From: an uncultured beta proteobacterium
GTDB taxonomy: Bacteria; Pseudomonadota; Gammaproteobacteria; Burkholderiales; Burkholderiaceae_C
Direction of reading: 5' to 3'
Length of the DNA stretch: 49,621 bases
NCBI GenBank assembly: GCA_903938815.1
Contig: CAJAES010000102.1
Coordinates: forward strand, 1 to 49,621
The translations under genes and the position numbers were made by a program. The notes under the pieces were generated by a model that saw only the letters and a program-made list of their open reading frames with translations, searched no databases and was not told the DNA's origin. Below, piece by piece: positions 1 to 8,940 of the stretch (position 1 is the first letter of the stretch; each line of letters starts with the position of its first letter).

Positions 1-273
1 CACGACCAGCGTCGGCTGCCCGCTGCGCGTCTCGACCACGGTCTCGATCAGCGGCAGCAGGTTGTCGTCGGCCCGGATCTGCACCGCCTCCTGGCTGCCC
101 TGGCGCACGACCAGCTTCATCGAGGCCTCGAGCAGCACGGCTTCGAAGCCGGCCGCGGCGCGGCTCTCGGCGAGCATGCGTCCGGACCCGGTGACGGTTT
201 CGGCCAGAGCCAGGCCCGTGAATGCACCGGCGAAGGCAACGACCAGCAAAGTGCGGCGGGGAAGGGTGGACAT
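1..273 (-). CDS. DUF2807 (head GIN domain) exported protein, 3' end missing
   Basis: The 91 visible codons start with a signal peptide: MSTLPRR, then a hydrophobic core ending near ALA at residue 24. The rest reads as the beginning of a DUF2807 beta-solenoid: GSGRMLAESRAAAGFEAVLL followed by a short-strand pattern (LVVRQG, VQIRADDNLLPLIETVVE). Family members are secreted or periplasmic and have no agreed function. The ATG at 273 was chosen because the signal peptide follows directly. The gene runs off the left edge, so length and C-terminus are unknown. The next gene on the same strand, a lipoprotein, begins upstream of it, so the two may be cotranscribed. Family assignment is from pattern recognition only. 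Confidence 0.75.
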   Translation of the reverse strand, partial: MSTLPRRTLLVVAFAGAFTGLALAETVTGSGRMLAESRAAAGFEAVLLEASMKLVVRQGSQEAVQIRADDNLLPLIETVVETRSGQPTLVV

Positions 274-386
274 GTCGTGGATCCCGGAGGTGGTGTCGGG
301 AACGGACTGTGCCGTGCCGGACGGCCAACGGTGAGCGGAATGCGACAGCCTGCCGCCTCAGGCGACGGAATGAGGACGCGGGTGCG

Positions 387-788
387 TCAACCGCCCTTGG
401 TGGAATGGGCCGCCTTGGCGCCCTTGTCGCCCTTGTCGGCCTTGTCGCCCTTCGCGGGCTTCGTCTCGACGACCGCTTCCTCCTCGGACGACTTGGAGGC
501 CAGCGCCTCCGGCGTCGGGATGGAAGGCGCCACGACCTCGATCTTGTTCTCGGTCATGTAGTCGTTCATCTCGCGCCAGCCGGCGAAGACGGCAGCCTTG
601 TCGGCCTTGCGATTCAGCGTGTAGCAATCCTCGATGGCCCGGCCGGCGTGGCGGCAGGCACTGCCGACCGCCTTGCCCTCGGCCTCGCGCCGGGCCTGGA
701 CGGCACTCAGCGGCTCGATGCCGAGCAGGTCGCAGGCGCCCAGCGCCAGGGGGGCGAGCAGCAGCAGGAGGCGATGACGGGTGGCCAT
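387..788 (-). CDS. small lipoprotein with lysine-rich tail
   Basis: This 133-residue protein has a clear lipoprotein signal: MATRHR, a leucine-rich core, and the lipobox LGAC with the lipidated Cys at residue 19. The residue after Cys is Asp, which in enterobacteria is an inner-membrane retention signal; whether that rule holds here is uncertain. A Cys-containing middle part (SACRHAGRAIEDCYTLN) suggests a possible disulfide. The C-terminal 30 residues are strongly basic and repetitive (KGDKADKGDKGAKAAHSTKGG region). I do not recognise the family. It lies 42 bp after fmt on the same strand and could be read from the def-fmt transcript. Confidence 0.7.
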   Translation of the reverse strand: MATRHRLLLLLAPLALGACDLLGIEPLSAVQARREAEGKAVGSACRHAGRAIEDCYTLNRKADKAAVFAGWREMNDYMTENKIEVVAPSIPTPEALASKSSEEEAVVETKPAKGDKADKGDKGAKAAHSTKGG

Positions 789-830
789 GAGGGATGTATC
801 GGCGCATCCGGCGCCGACTTGACCCCCGTT

Positions 831-1856
831 TCAGCCGAGTCGTGTGCCCGCAGCGAGCGGATGCGCCGCCAGGAAGGACGCGGCCGGGCCGCGCCGGCCG
901 CCGGGTCGCTGCAGTTCCAGCAGCTCCAGCGCCCCGTCGCCGCACGCGACGACGCAGCGCCCGGCGGGCGCCGGCAGGACGGTGCCGGGCTCGCCGGCGC
1001 CGGGTGCGAGGGCGGCACGCCATAGCTTGACGGGCTCGGCCCTGGCCCCGACGTCATTTCCGACCCGTGCCCCGGCATCGACCCCGGCCTGGACCTCGAA
1101 AGCCGCCCCCGGGAAGGGGTCGAAGGCCCGCACACGCCGTTCGATCACTGCTGCGGGCTGCCGCCAGTCGATCCGCGCCTCGGACTTGTCCACCTTGTGT
1201 GCGTACGTGACACCTTCGGCCGGTTGCGCCACGGGCGCCAGCGTCGGCGCCAGGAGCACCTGCACGACGAGCCGGCCGCCGAGCGCGGCCAGGCGGTCGT
1301 GCAGCGTGCCGGTGCTGTCGTCGGCGCGGATCGGCTCGGCGGCCGACAGCAGCATGGCCCCGGTGTCCAGGCCAGCGTCCATCTGCATGATGGTGATGCC
1401 GGTTTCGGCATCGCCGGCCTCGATGGCCCGGTGGATGGGCGCAGCCCCGCGCCAGCGCGGCAGCAGCGAGCCGTGGATGTTGAGGCAGCCGCGGGCGGGG
1501 AGTTCCAGCACCCAGGTCGGCAGGATCAGGCCGTAGGCCGCGACCACCATGACATCCGGCGCTGCGGCGCGCAGGGCGTCGCGCGCCGCAGCGGCGTCGT
1601 CGGGGAACTTGCCGTCCAGGCGCAGGCTGCGGGGCTGGATCACGGGCATGCAGTGGTCGAGGGCGAACTGCTTGACAGCCGAGGCATGGAGCTTCATGCC
1701 TCGGCCGGCCGGGCGATCGGGCTGGGTCAGCACCAGCACGACTTCGAATCCGGCGGCGTGCAGGTCGCGCAGCGCCACGGCAGCGAACTCCGGCGTACCG
1801 GCGAAGGCGATGCGCGTCCGGGAGGCGCTCGAGGGGGCGCTGGAGGAGTCGCTCAA
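831..1856 (-). CDS. fmt: methionyl-tRNA formyltransferase
   Basis: This enzyme formylates initiator Met-tRNA using 10-formyl-tetrahydrofolate. The 341-residue protein has the N-terminal formyltransferase fold ([10 protein letters not shown] at residues 15-24), the family signature [12 protein letters not shown] (130-141), and the catalytic triad expected of the family: Asn126 and His128 in LNIHG and Asp164 in MDAGLDTG. The C-terminal tRNA-binding domain follows from about residue 220. No ATG or GTG exists between the upstream stop and the conserved start, so TTG at 1856 is the likely start codon. That is 19 bp after the stop of def, the usual partner gene, whose product removes the formyl group. 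The C-terminal third carries an Ala/Gly-rich insertion, [16 protein letters not shown]. Confidence 0.97.
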   Translation of the reverse strand: MSDSSSAPSSASRTRIAFAGTPEFAAVALRDLHAAGFEVVLVLTQPDRPAGRGMKLHASAVKQFALDHCMPVIQPRSLRLDGKFPDDAAAARDALRAAAPDVMVVAAYGLILPTWVLELPARGCLNIHGSLLPRWRGAAPIHRAIEAGDAETGITIMQMDAGLDTGAMLLSAAEPIRADDSTGTLHDRLAALGGRLVVQVLLAPTLAPVAQPAEGVTYAHKVDKSEARIDWRQPAAVIERRVRAFDPFPGAAFEVQAGVDAGARVGNDVGARAEPVKLWRAALAPGAGEPGTVLPAPAGRCVVACGDGALELLELQRPGGRRGPAASFLAAHPLAAGTRLG

Positions 1857-1875
1857 GGGGCGCCCAGGGTGGCGC

Positions 1876-2391
1876 TCAAGCGGGCGACTTGTCTTCGCGC
1901 GCCTTCTTCAGCATGCGCGACCGGATGCGGTCGCGCTTGAAGGGGCTCAGGTACTCGACGAAGACCTTGCCCATCAGGTGGTCCATCTCGTGCTGGATGC
2001 ACACCGAGGTGAGCCCGGAGGCCTCGCGCTCGAAGACCTGCCCGTCGCGGCCGAGGGCGCGGACGGCCACGCGGGCATGGCGGCGCACCTTGTCGTAGAT
2101 GGTCGGCACCGACAGGCAGCCTTCCTCGACCTGGTTCATGTCCTCGCTGCGCGCGACGAGCTCCGGGTTGATCAGCACCAGCGGCTTGTCACGCGAGTCG
2201 GAGGTGTCCATCACGATCACGCGCTCGTGCACGTCCACCTGGGTGGCGGCCAGGCCGACGCCCTCGGCCTCGTACATGGTCTCGACCATGTCGTCGACCA
2301 GGCGGCGGATGCGGTCGTCGACCTGGTCCACGGGCCGGGCCACGGTGTGCAGCCGGGGATCGGGGTAACGAAGGATGCTCAGCAACGCCAT
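1876..2391 (-). CDS. def: peptide deformylase
   Basis: This metalloenzyme removes the N-formyl group from nascent proteins. The 171-residue protein has all three family motifs: GVGLAATQ (45-52), EEGCLSVP with metal ligand Cys92, and QHEMDH with ligands His134 and His138 and catalytic Glu135. The start is the ATG at 2391 ([14 protein letters not shown]), the typical N-terminus of the family; an upstream in-frame start would add 23 unrelated residues. It forms a two-gene unit with fmt and is divergent from the LysM gene at 2643. No strong Shine-Dalgarno sequence is visible before the ATG. Confidence 0.97.
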   Translation of the reverse strand: MALLSILRYPDPRLHTVARPVDQVDDRIRRLVDDMVETMYEAEGVGLAATQVDVHERVIVMDTSDSRDKPLVLINPELVARSEDMNQVEEGCLSVPTIYDKVRRHARVAVRALGRDGQVFEREASGLTSVCIQHEMDHLMGKVFVEYLSPFKRDRIRSRMLKKAREDKSPA

Positions 2392-2642
2392 GACGTAAAG
2401 GGAAACAGAGGGTTTCAGCTGTGGGTGCATCACAACGACGGAGGCCGTGAAGGGTTGCACAGGCAGGCCAACAACCGGCTACTTTCGTTGCGATATCAAG
2501 GGTTTAGGGGCAGAATCTCCCGGAACAGATGAAGATTTTGGCAGGCCGCGCTGGCGGCGGCTCGCCTCGGTGCCATGACCTTAGATACGGTGCGATTGTG
2601 ACACCCCCTGCCGAGGGTGCCCAGCACCCGGAGACCCGCTGC

Positions 2643-3827
2643 ATGAGCTCCATCGCCCGTACCGGCCCCCGCGCCCGTCCCGCAGCCCTCGTTGCGGCAC
2701 TGCTCGCGGCGCTGGCGGCGCTTCCGGCGGCCGCCAACGAGCCGAGTTTTCCCGTCACCCCCGCGATGCGCAGCACCGCGCAGCAGGTGGCGCAGACCGG
2801 CGTGCCCCTGTCGGAACTGGCGCCCAACGCACCCGAATCTCACACCGTCCAGCGTGGCGACACGCTGTGGGACATCTCGAAGATCTTCCTGACCACCCCG
2901 TGGCGCTGGCCGGAGCTCTGGGGCATGAACCTCGACCAGATCCGCAACCCGCACCTCATCTACCCGGGGCAGGTCCTGGTGCTCGTGAAGGCCAACGGGC
3001 GCGCCACGCTGCAGCTGGCCCAGGCCGGCTCCGGCGCGCCCAGCAACACCGTCAAGCTGAGCCCGCGCGTGCGCAGCCAGCTGCTGGACAACGGCGCCAT
3101 CGCATCGATCCCGCTGCACCTGATCGGCCCGTTCCTGAACGACGCCGTGGTGTTCGACACCAACGCGCTCGACACGGCGCCCCGCATCGTGGCCACCCAG
3201 GAGGGCCGTGTGCTGCTGTCCCGTGGCGAGACCGCCTATGTGCGCGGCGATCTCGGCGGCGCCCGCGATTTCCGGCTCTTCCGCGAAGCGAAGCCCCTGC
3301 TCGACCCGCAAACCCGCGAGGTTCTCGGTTTCGAGGCCCGGTATGTCGGCACGGCCGGCTTCGTGCGCGCCGGCGAGGACCGCGTCGGCGCCGACGGCAA
3401 GCCGGAAATCGTGCCCGCCACCTTCCGCATCAACGACCTGCGCATGGAAGCCGGCGTCGGCGACCGCCTCAGCCCGGTGCCGCAGCGCGACCTGAGCGCC
3501 TACGCGCCGCACGCGCCGAACGCGCCCGTCGACGGCCGCATCGTCTCCATCTACGGCGATTCGCTCACCGGCGGCCAGAACCAGATCGTGGCGCTGAACC
3601 GCGGCGCCCGCGACGGCATGGAGCGTGGCCACGTGCTGGCGCTGTGGCGCACCGGCACCGCTGCCCTGGACCGCACCAACCCCGACACCAAGCCCGTGCC
3701 CCTGCGCCTCCCGGACGAGCGCCATGGCCTGCTCTTCGTGTTCCGCACCTTCGAGCGCGTGTCCTACGCACTGATCCTGAACGTCCAGGATCCGGTCCGC
3801 CCAGGCGACCGCTTCACCCAGCCCTGA
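2643..3827 (+). CDS. exported LysM peptidoglycan-binding protein
   Basis: This 394-residue protein has a signal peptide (ARPAALVAALLAALAALPAAA, cleavage near residue 31) and one LysM domain at about 68-115 (HTVQRGDTLWDISKIFL to HLIYPGQVLVLV). The LysM carries the WRWPELWGMN insertion usual for this Burkholderiales family. The remaining 270 residues are a conserved C-terminal region of unknown role, annotated elsewhere as LysM peptidoglycan-binding domain-containing protein. It probably binds cell wall in the periplasm. ATG 2643 was chosen because the signal peptide follows and GGAG lies about 10 bases upstream; an in-frame start at 2529 would put 38 non-signal residues first. It stands in the conserved order def-LysM-dprA-smg, with dprA beginning within a few bases of its stop. 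Confidence 0.9.
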   Translation: MSSIARTGPRARPAALVAALLAALAALPAAANEPSFPVTPAMRSTAQQVAQTGVPLSELAPNAPESHTVQRGDTLWDISKIFLTTPWRWPELWGMNLDQIRNPHLIYPGQVLVLVKANGRATLQLAQAGSGAPSNTVKLSPRVRSQLLDNGAIASIPLHLIGPFLNDAVVFDTNALDTAPRIVATQEGRVLLSRGETAYVRGDLGGARDFRLFREAKPLLDPQTREVLGFEARYVGTAGFVRAGEDRVGADGKPEIVPATFRINDLRMEAGVGDRLSPVPQRDLSAYAPHAPNAPVDGRIVSIYGDSLTGGQNQIVALNRGARDGMERGHVLALWRTGTAALDRTNPDTKPVPLRLPDERHGLLFVFRTFERVSYALILNVQDPVRPGDRFTQP

Positions 3828-3834
3828 GCCCGTC

Positions 3835-4953
3835 CTGGGCTCGCTCGACGCCGCCGAACTCGAAGCCTGGCTTCGGTTGCTGCTGACCGAAGGGGTCGGC
3901 CGCAGCACCGCGCGCCGGCTTCTGGCCGCCTTTGGCGGACCTTGCGAAATCATGCGGGCAAGCCCGGCAGCGCGCCGCAGCGCCGCCGGTGCTGCAGCGG
4001 AAGGCCTCGCGAAGGACCCTCCCGAATTCGCGGCGCGGCTGGCGGCCACCGAAGCCTGGCTGGCCGGCGGCCCGCTGCGCGCCATCTGGACCCTGGGCGA
4101 CCCGGCCTACCCCGAGCCCCTGCTGCAGACCGCCGATCCTCCCCTGATGCTGTTCGCCGAGGGCGACCCCGCCTGCCTGGCGCAGCCGCTGCTCGCCATC
4201 GTGGGCAGCCGGCACGCCACGGCGCAGGGCCTGGACACCGCGCGCGACTTCGCCCGCACGTTCAGCGATTCGGGCTGGTGCGTGGTGTCGGGCCTGGCAG
4301 CGGGTATCGACGGCGCCGCCCATGAGGGCGCGCTGGCGGGCGCCGGCAGCACCGTGGCCGTGGTCGGCACGGGGCCGGACCAGGTCTACCCGGCGCGCCA
4401 CCGGGCGCTGGCGAAGCGGGTCCGCGAGCACGGCCTGATCCTGTCCGAGTTCACCCCCGGCACACCGCCCATCGCCGAGCACTTCCCGATGCGCAACCGG
4501 ATCATCGCCGGGATGTCGCGCGGCACACTGGTGGTCGAGGCGGCCCTGAAATCGGGCTCACTGATCACAGCGCGGATGGCCTTGGAGGCCGGACGCGAGG
4601 TCTTCGCGATTCCGGGCTCCATCCATGCGCCGCAGGCACGCGGTTGCCACGCGCTGATCCGCCAGGGCGCCAAGCTGGTGGAATCGGCCGCCGACGTGCT
4701 GGAGGAACTGCAGCCCGGTCTGCAGGCGCGGTTGCCGCTGGCCGAAACGGGGCAACAGACGGGGTCTGACGAACCCGATGCCGCCAACCCCTTGCTGGAA
4801 GCGCTCGGATACGACCCGATGACGCTGGATGCGCTGGGCGCGCGAACCGGTTGGTCGGCCGCCGAGTTGAATGTCCGCCTGCTGGAACTGGAGCTGGAGG
4901 GCCAGGTGGCCCGACTGCCCGGAGGGCTGTTCCAGCGCCGCGCTGGGGTATAG
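3835..4953 (+). CDS. dprA: DNA-processing protein DprA (start codon uncertain)
   Basis: DprA loads RecA on incoming single-stranded DNA during natural transformation. Seen here are an N-terminal helix-hairpin-like region (LLTEGVGRSTARRLLAAFGG), the Rossmann core (VGSRHATAQG, SGLAAGIDGAAHEGAL, VVGTGPDQVYP, FPMRNRIIAGMSRGTLVVEA, SGSLITA) and a C-terminal winged helix. No ATG or GTG is available. TTG 3877 gives 358 residues, but family-like sequence (SLDAAELEAWLRL) continues in frame upstream of it. The reading frame is open back to about 3781, and the nearest plausible upstream initiator is CTG at 3835, adding 14 residues. I report 3835 tentatively; 3877 is the conventional call. The LysM stop lies at 3825-3827, so translation may be coupled. 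smg follows after 7 bp. Confidence 0.9.
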   Translation: MGSLDAAELEAWLRLLLTEGVGRSTARRLLAAFGGPCEIMRASPAARRSAAGAAAEGLAKDPPEFAARLAATEAWLAGGPLRAIWTLGDPAYPEPLLQTADPPLMLFAEGDPACLAQPLLAIVGSRHATAQGLDTARDFARTFSDSGWCVVSGLAAGIDGAAHEGALAGAGSTVAVVGTGPDQVYPARHRALAKRVREHGLILSEFTPGTPPIAEHFPMRNRIIAGMSRGTLVVEAALKSGSLITARMALEAGREVFAIPGSIHAPQARGCHALIRQGAKLVESAADVLEELQPGLQARLPLAETGQQTGSDEPDAANPLLEALGYDPMTLDALGARTGWSAAELNVRLLELELEGQVARLPGGLFQRRAGV

Positions 4954-4954
4954 T
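4949..4954 (+). promoter_or_regulatory. candidate -10 hexamer for leaderless smg mRNA
   Basis: TATAGT ends 6 bases before the smg ATG, so transcription would begin at or next to the start codon. No convincing -35 hexamer is seen. Treated as tentative because only one promoter element is present, but the same geometry recurs at several genes in this window. Confidence 0.3.
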
Positions 4955-4960
4955 GAATCG

Positions 4961-5413
4961 ATGTTCGATGTGCTCGTGTACCTGTACGAAAACTACTGGC
5001 GCCCGGATGCCTGTCCGGACCACAAGCAGTTGTCGCGCAAGCTGTCGGCTGCCGGGTTCGAGCGCGACGAGATCCAGGACGCCCTTCGCTGGCTCGACGG
5101 CCTCGCCGTGAGCGCCGAGGCCAATGTCGCAAGCCAGCAGGCCGGAAGCCACCGCGTCTACACCGAAGCCGAGCATGAGCTGATGGGCGATGAGTCCATA
5201 GGGTTCATCCGCTTCCTTGAATCCGCCGGCGTCCTGCCGCCGCCCATGCGCGAGATGGTCATCGACCGGGCCACAGCCGTGGGCAGCGGCCCGATGGACC
5301 TCGATGACGTGAAGATCATCGTCCTGATGGTGTTCTGGAGCCTCGGCGAGGAGCCCGACGCGCTGATCCTCGACGAACTCTTCGTCGCCCCGGAAGACCG
5401 CGTCATCAACTGA
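4961..5413 (+). CDS. smg: Smg/DUF494 family protein
   Basis: This 150-residue protein matches the DUF494 family from its first residues (MFDVLVYLYENYW) to the end (LDELFVAPEDRVIN). The molecular function is not established. It usually sits between dprA and a topoisomerase gene, and here it follows dprA by 7 bp. The ATG at 4961 is the family start. A TATAGT hexamer at 4949-4954, overlapping the dprA stop codon, ends exactly 6 bases before the ATG, so in addition to read-through from dprA a leaderless transcript is possible. No Shine-Dalgarno sequence is visible. Confidence 0.95.
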   Translation: MFDVLVYLYENYWRPDACPDHKQLSRKLSAAGFERDEIQDALRWLDGLAVSAEANVASQQAGSHRVYTEAEHELMGDESIGFIRFLESAGVLPPPMREMVIDRATAVGSGPMDLDDVKIIVLMVFWSLGEEPDALILDELFVAPEDRVIN

Positions 5414-5419
5414 GGCCGA

Positions 5420-5438
5420 GGCGCCCGCTCCGGGCGCC
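5420..5438. terminator. stem-loop between convergent smg and DUF1631 genes
   Basis: A perfect 8-bp GC stem (GGCGCCCG / CGGGCGCC) with a 3-base loop lies between two convergent genes, 6 bases after the smg stop. There is no T-run on either side, so it is a candidate bidirectional terminator or end-stabilising hairpin rather than a textbook intrinsic terminator. Confidence 0.45.
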
Positions 5439-5464
5439 CAGCACCCAGCACCCGGTACCGCGTA

Positions 5465-7849
5465 TCAGTTGTCCAGGACCGAAGCGTCCACGTCCAGCTT
5501 GGCCAGGGCGCTGCGCGTCGCGCGGACCGTCAGCGCCTCGTCCTGCGCCGGCAGGATCAACCCGGCCTGCAGAAACGCCGCGAGACGCTGCTGCTGGAAC
5601 AGCACGCAACGCCCCTTCGGCCCCACGAACAGGCTGAGCTGCTTGCGCAGCCCCTGCCATGCGAGCTGCATGGCTTCGTTGCGGCCCCGGTAGTCCAGCA
5701 TGTACCAGCTGCCCACCTGAAGCTCACGCGCCCATGCGACCATGGCCTGAGTGGGCATGGAGCCGCCGTCGGTGACCACCTCGAGATCCGCGCTCTCGTG
5801 GCCGGAAAGATCGAGCACGGTGGCTTCGTCGATGGCGACATCGGCGGCCTCGGGCAGCAGTTCTTCCAGCGTCTCCAGGCGCTCCATCATCTCCTGGAGC
5901 CGCTCGTGGGGAATGACCGCCGCCTTGGCAGTGAAGGCGGCCGCGAGCGAATCGTTGAGCTGGCGGATCTGCTCGTCCTGGCGGGCGGTGTCCAGACCGG
6001 CCACACCCATGCCCTCGCGCAGCGCCTTCAGCAGCGCAGGCAGGCGGCGGATGACTTCGGCGCGTTCCTCGCGCGTGACCTTGGCGCTGGCCGACCAGAT
6101 CAGGTCGGCGGCGGCGCGCTTCATCGCGCGGGTCTGGTCACTCTGGGCGCCGTGCCGCACGCCGGTCGTGGCCAGCACGTCGGCCCAGACCTGGAACAGG
6201 AACTGGCGCACGCCGTCCTGCACCGGCACTTCGTTGAGCATGCGGCGCAATTCGATGGTGTACTGGATCGCCATGGTCTCGCGCTGCTCGACCTGCTGGG
6301 CCAGCGACACACCCTTGCGTGTGGCTTCGTTCTCGTTCTTGAAGTAGTGCTCCAGGAACTTCTCGAATTCCGTCAGCACGGTCTGGAAGACACGGCGTCC
6401 GGTGTCGGGGTAGGCCTCGACCACCTGGACGATGCGCTTGATTTCCTTCGTGAGCGCTTCGCCCACGTTGGTGCCCGAGCTGCTGTCGAAGCCCATGACG
6501 CAGGCGCCCATGCGGTCGATCAGGCGGCGCGCCGGGTGGTCGACGGTGGCGAAGAAGTCGGGCTCGCTGACCGCGACGCGCAGGACTGGCATCTGCAGCC
6601 GGGCGAACCACACGCGCACGGCCGCGGGAATGCGGTCTTCGGTGAGGATGCTCTGGAACAGCAGGGCCACGATCTCGATCGTCGCCCGCTCCTCCGGGGA
6701 GGCGGCTGCCCGCTTGAGGCTCTGGCGCCGCTGATGCAGTTCGTCGAGCATCACCGGCGTCGTGACCATCACGTCGACGCCGCGCTCCGTGCTGGGCGCC
6801 AGCCGCTGCCGGATGCCCGCCTGCGCGGTGTCGATGGCGCGGGCCAGGCCCGGCGAAAGCTCGCGGTGCTTGCTCGTCGCCCCGAGGAAATCAGGCACGT
6901 GGCGCCCGACCAGGCGGTTCAGGCGCCCCAGCACGGCCTCGACATGCTCGGAGCTCCGCGGCAGCGGCGCCGAGCGCGTCATCATGCGGGTCTCTTCGCC
7001 CACGAAGCCGCGCGGCGCGCCGCCGGAACCGCCGCCGCCGGAGTGCGAGCCGTAGGACGAGGCGGGGCCGTAGCCGCTCGAGCGGGAATCACCGAACTGG
7101 CTGGGGGTGCCGCCATGGCCGCCGCCCTGCCCGCTGCCGCCGAGGCTACCGAGGCCCGTGTAGCCCGTGGCGGACATCGCGGCGTTGCGGTTGCGGCGGA
7201 TGAAGGGCCGCAGGTCGACGTCGGGCAGAACATGGCGCTCGACGAGCCAGCGGTTGGTCTCGTGGTAAGCCTCCTCGACCAGCAGCGCGAAATCGTCGTG
7301 CAGCATGGGCTGGAGTTCGCGCCAGTGGGTCTGGGTGAGGCCGGCGCCGCGCCAGGCGTCCACCACGATGCGCGCCAGCACATGGGCCCGCAACAGGTCA
7401 TGGGGCTCGATCTCGCCGCGCTGCTCGAGGTGCACGATGCGCGAGCGCAGATCCGAGAACTCCCAGGAGGCCCGGTCCATCATGGCCAGCGCCAGGCGCG
7501 AGGTCATGATCTCGAGCTCGATGGTGTCGTCGTCGACCAGCGACATCGTGTTGACCGAGGTCGCGGAAGACGACTGGTATTCGCCGACGCGGGAGGCAGA
7601 GACGCCGTACATCAGGGCATTGCGCAAGCCGCCCACCATGCCGCGGTGCCAGGCCGGCGCCAGCTTCATGATGAGCTGCACCAGGTCGCGCCGGCGCATC
7701 ATCACGGCGTGCTCGGTGGGTTTGTCGAGCAGCCGCTTGGCGGACTCGCAGGCTTCCTGCACCAGTCCCGCCAGGCCCTTGACGAGTTCTTCCGTGTACA
7801 GCCGTCTAGCTTGCCCGGCCAGGGTCTGGAAAGCTGCGCCAGTGACCAT
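5465..7849 (-). CDS. DUF1631 family protein
   Basis: This 794-residue, mostly helical soluble protein is recognisable as DUF1631, a family common in Beta- and Gammaproteobacteria that is sometimes mislabelled thymidine phosphorylase. Its function is not known. The N-terminal 240 residues are followed by a low-complexity Gly/Ser linker at about 243-285 (GGSGQGGGHGG, SSYGSHSGGGGSGG). The main conserved region then runs to the end, which contains a PilZ-like stretch (LQVGSWYMLDYRGRNEAMQLAW). I see no signal peptide or membrane span. The start is the ATG at 7849. It is convergent with smg and precedes secF on the same strand at a distance of 41 bp in reverse order, so it may have its own promoter. 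Confidence 0.85.
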   Translation of the reverse strand: MVTGAAFQTLAGQARRLYTEELVKGLAGLVQEACESAKRLLDKPTEHAVMMRRRDLVQLIMKLAPAWHRGMVGGLRNALMYGVSASRVGEYQSSSATSVNTMSLVDDDTIELEIMTSRLALAMMDRASWEFSDLRSRIVHLEQRGEIEPHDLLRAHVLARIVVDAWRGAGLTQTHWRELQPMLHDDFALLVEEAYHETNRWLVERHVLPDVDLRPFIRRNRNAAMSATGYTGLGSLGGSGQGGGHGGTPSQFGDSRSSGYGPASSYGSHSGGGGSGGAPRGFVGEETRMMTRSAPLPRSSEHVEAVLGRLNRLVGRHVPDFLGATSKHRELSPGLARAIDTAQAGIRQRLAPSTERGVDVMVTTPVMLDELHQRRQSLKRAAASPEERATIEIVALLFQSILTEDRIPAAVRVWFARLQMPVLRVAVSEPDFFATVDHPARRLIDRMGACVMGFDSSSGTNVGEALTKEIKRIVQVVEAYPDTGRRVFQTVLTEFEKFLEHYFKNENEATRKGVSLAQQVEQRETMAIQYTIELRRMLNEVPVQDGVRQFLFQVWADVLATTGVRHGAQSDQTRAMKRAAADLIWSASAKVTREERAEVIRRLPALLKALREGMGVAGLDTARQDEQIRQLNDSLAAAFTAKAAVIPHERLQEMMERLETLEELLPEAADVAIDEATVLDLSGHESADLEVVTDGGSMPTQAMVAWARELQVGSWYMLDYRGRNEAMQLAWQGLRKQLSLFVGPKGRCVLFQQQRLAAFLQAGLILPAQDEALTVRATRSALAKLDVDASVLDN

Positions 7850-7890
7850 GGAGGCTGCGGTGTGTGGGTATCAGTCGGGGTGGACTGACT

Positions 7891-8922
7891 CTACACCACC
7901 GCCCCGGAATTGGGGTCGTTCGGGTCCAGATCCTTGGGGCCCGACTTGACCAGGTCCTCGCGCGTGACGCCCAGCCACATGGCCACTGCGGCAGCGACGA
8001 ACACCGACGAGTAGATGCCGAACAGGATGCCGATGGTGAGCGCCACCGAGAAGTAGTGCAGCGTCGGCCCGCCGAAGATCAGCATCGACAGCACCATGAT
8101 CTGCGTGGACCCGTGCGTGATGATCGTGCGGCTGATCGTGCCGGTGATCGCGTTGTCGATGACCTGCGGCGTGGTCAGCTTGCGGTACTTGCGGAAGGAC
8201 TCGCGGATCCGGTCGAAGATGACGACCGACTCGTTGACGGAATACCCCAGCACCGCCAGCGTGGCCGCCAGCACCGCCAGCGAGAACTCCCACTGGAAGA
8301 AGGCGAAGAACCCGAGGATGATGATCACGTCGTGCAGGTTGGCGATGATCGCCGCCACCGCGAACTTCCATTCGAAGCGGAACGCGAGGTACATCATGAT
8401 GCCGGCGATGGTGGCCAGCAGCGCGTAGGCGCCGTTCTCGTACAGTTCGGCGCCCACCGAAGGCCCGACGACCTCGGTGCGCATCAGCCTCAGCGGCTCG
8501 ACCCCGGCCGCGTCGCAGGCCGGGCGGCTGACCGCCTCGCCCTGCGGCGTGGTGTAGGCCTTGGTCGTGACGGTGCCCTTCTCGATCTGGCACAGCGTTC
8601 CGAAGACGCGCGAAGCAAGATCCTCCTGCTTCTGGCCGTCACGCACGGGCAGGCGGATGAGCACGTCGCGCGAGGTGCCGAAGTTCTGCACCTGCACCTC
8701 GCCGAGCCCCAGGCCCTCGACGGTGGTTCGCGTGCGGTCGATGTCGGCCGCCTGCGCGTACTGCACCTCCAGCACGGTGCCGCCGGTGAACTCGATGGAC
8801 AGGTGCAGCCCGCGGGTGGCCAGGAAGAACACGGCGGCTGCGAAGGTGATGAAGGAGATCGCGTTCAGCACCAGCGCATGGCGCATGAACGGGATGTCCT
8901 TGCGGATCCGGAAGAATTCCAT
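7891..8922 (-). CDS. secF: protein translocase subunit SecF
   Basis: SecF works with SecD and YajC to help preprotein export by the SecYEG channel, driven by the proton gradient. The 343-residue protein has the N-terminal transmembrane segment, a periplasmic P4 domain (IEFTGGTVLEVQYAQ), and the C-terminal five-helix RND-like bundle. Conserved stretches include AYALLATIAGIMMYLAFRFE, the NESVVIFDRIRE motif and TRTIITHGSTQI. It follows secD by 18 bp in the standard yajC-secD-secF order. The ATG at 8922 has a GGAG-type sequence upstream (AAGGAGAC). Confidence 0.97.
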   Translation of the reverse strand: MEFFRIRKDIPFMRHALVLNAISFITFAAAVFFLATRGLHLSIEFTGGTVLEVQYAQAADIDRTRTTVEGLGLGEVQVQNFGTSRDVLIRLPVRDGQKQEDLASRVFGTLCQIEKGTVTTKAYTTPQGEAVSRPACDAAGVEPLRLMRTEVVGPSVGAELYENGAYALLATIAGIMMYLAFRFEWKFAVAAIIANLHDVIIILGFFAFFQWEFSLAVLAATLAVLGYSVNESVVIFDRIRESFRKYRKLTTPQVIDNAITGTISRTIITHGSTQIMVLSMLIFGGPTLHYFSVALTIGILFGIYSSVFVAAAVAMWLGVTREDLVKSGPKDLDPNDPNSGAVV

Positions 8923-8940
8923 TCGATGTCTCCTTCGGGA

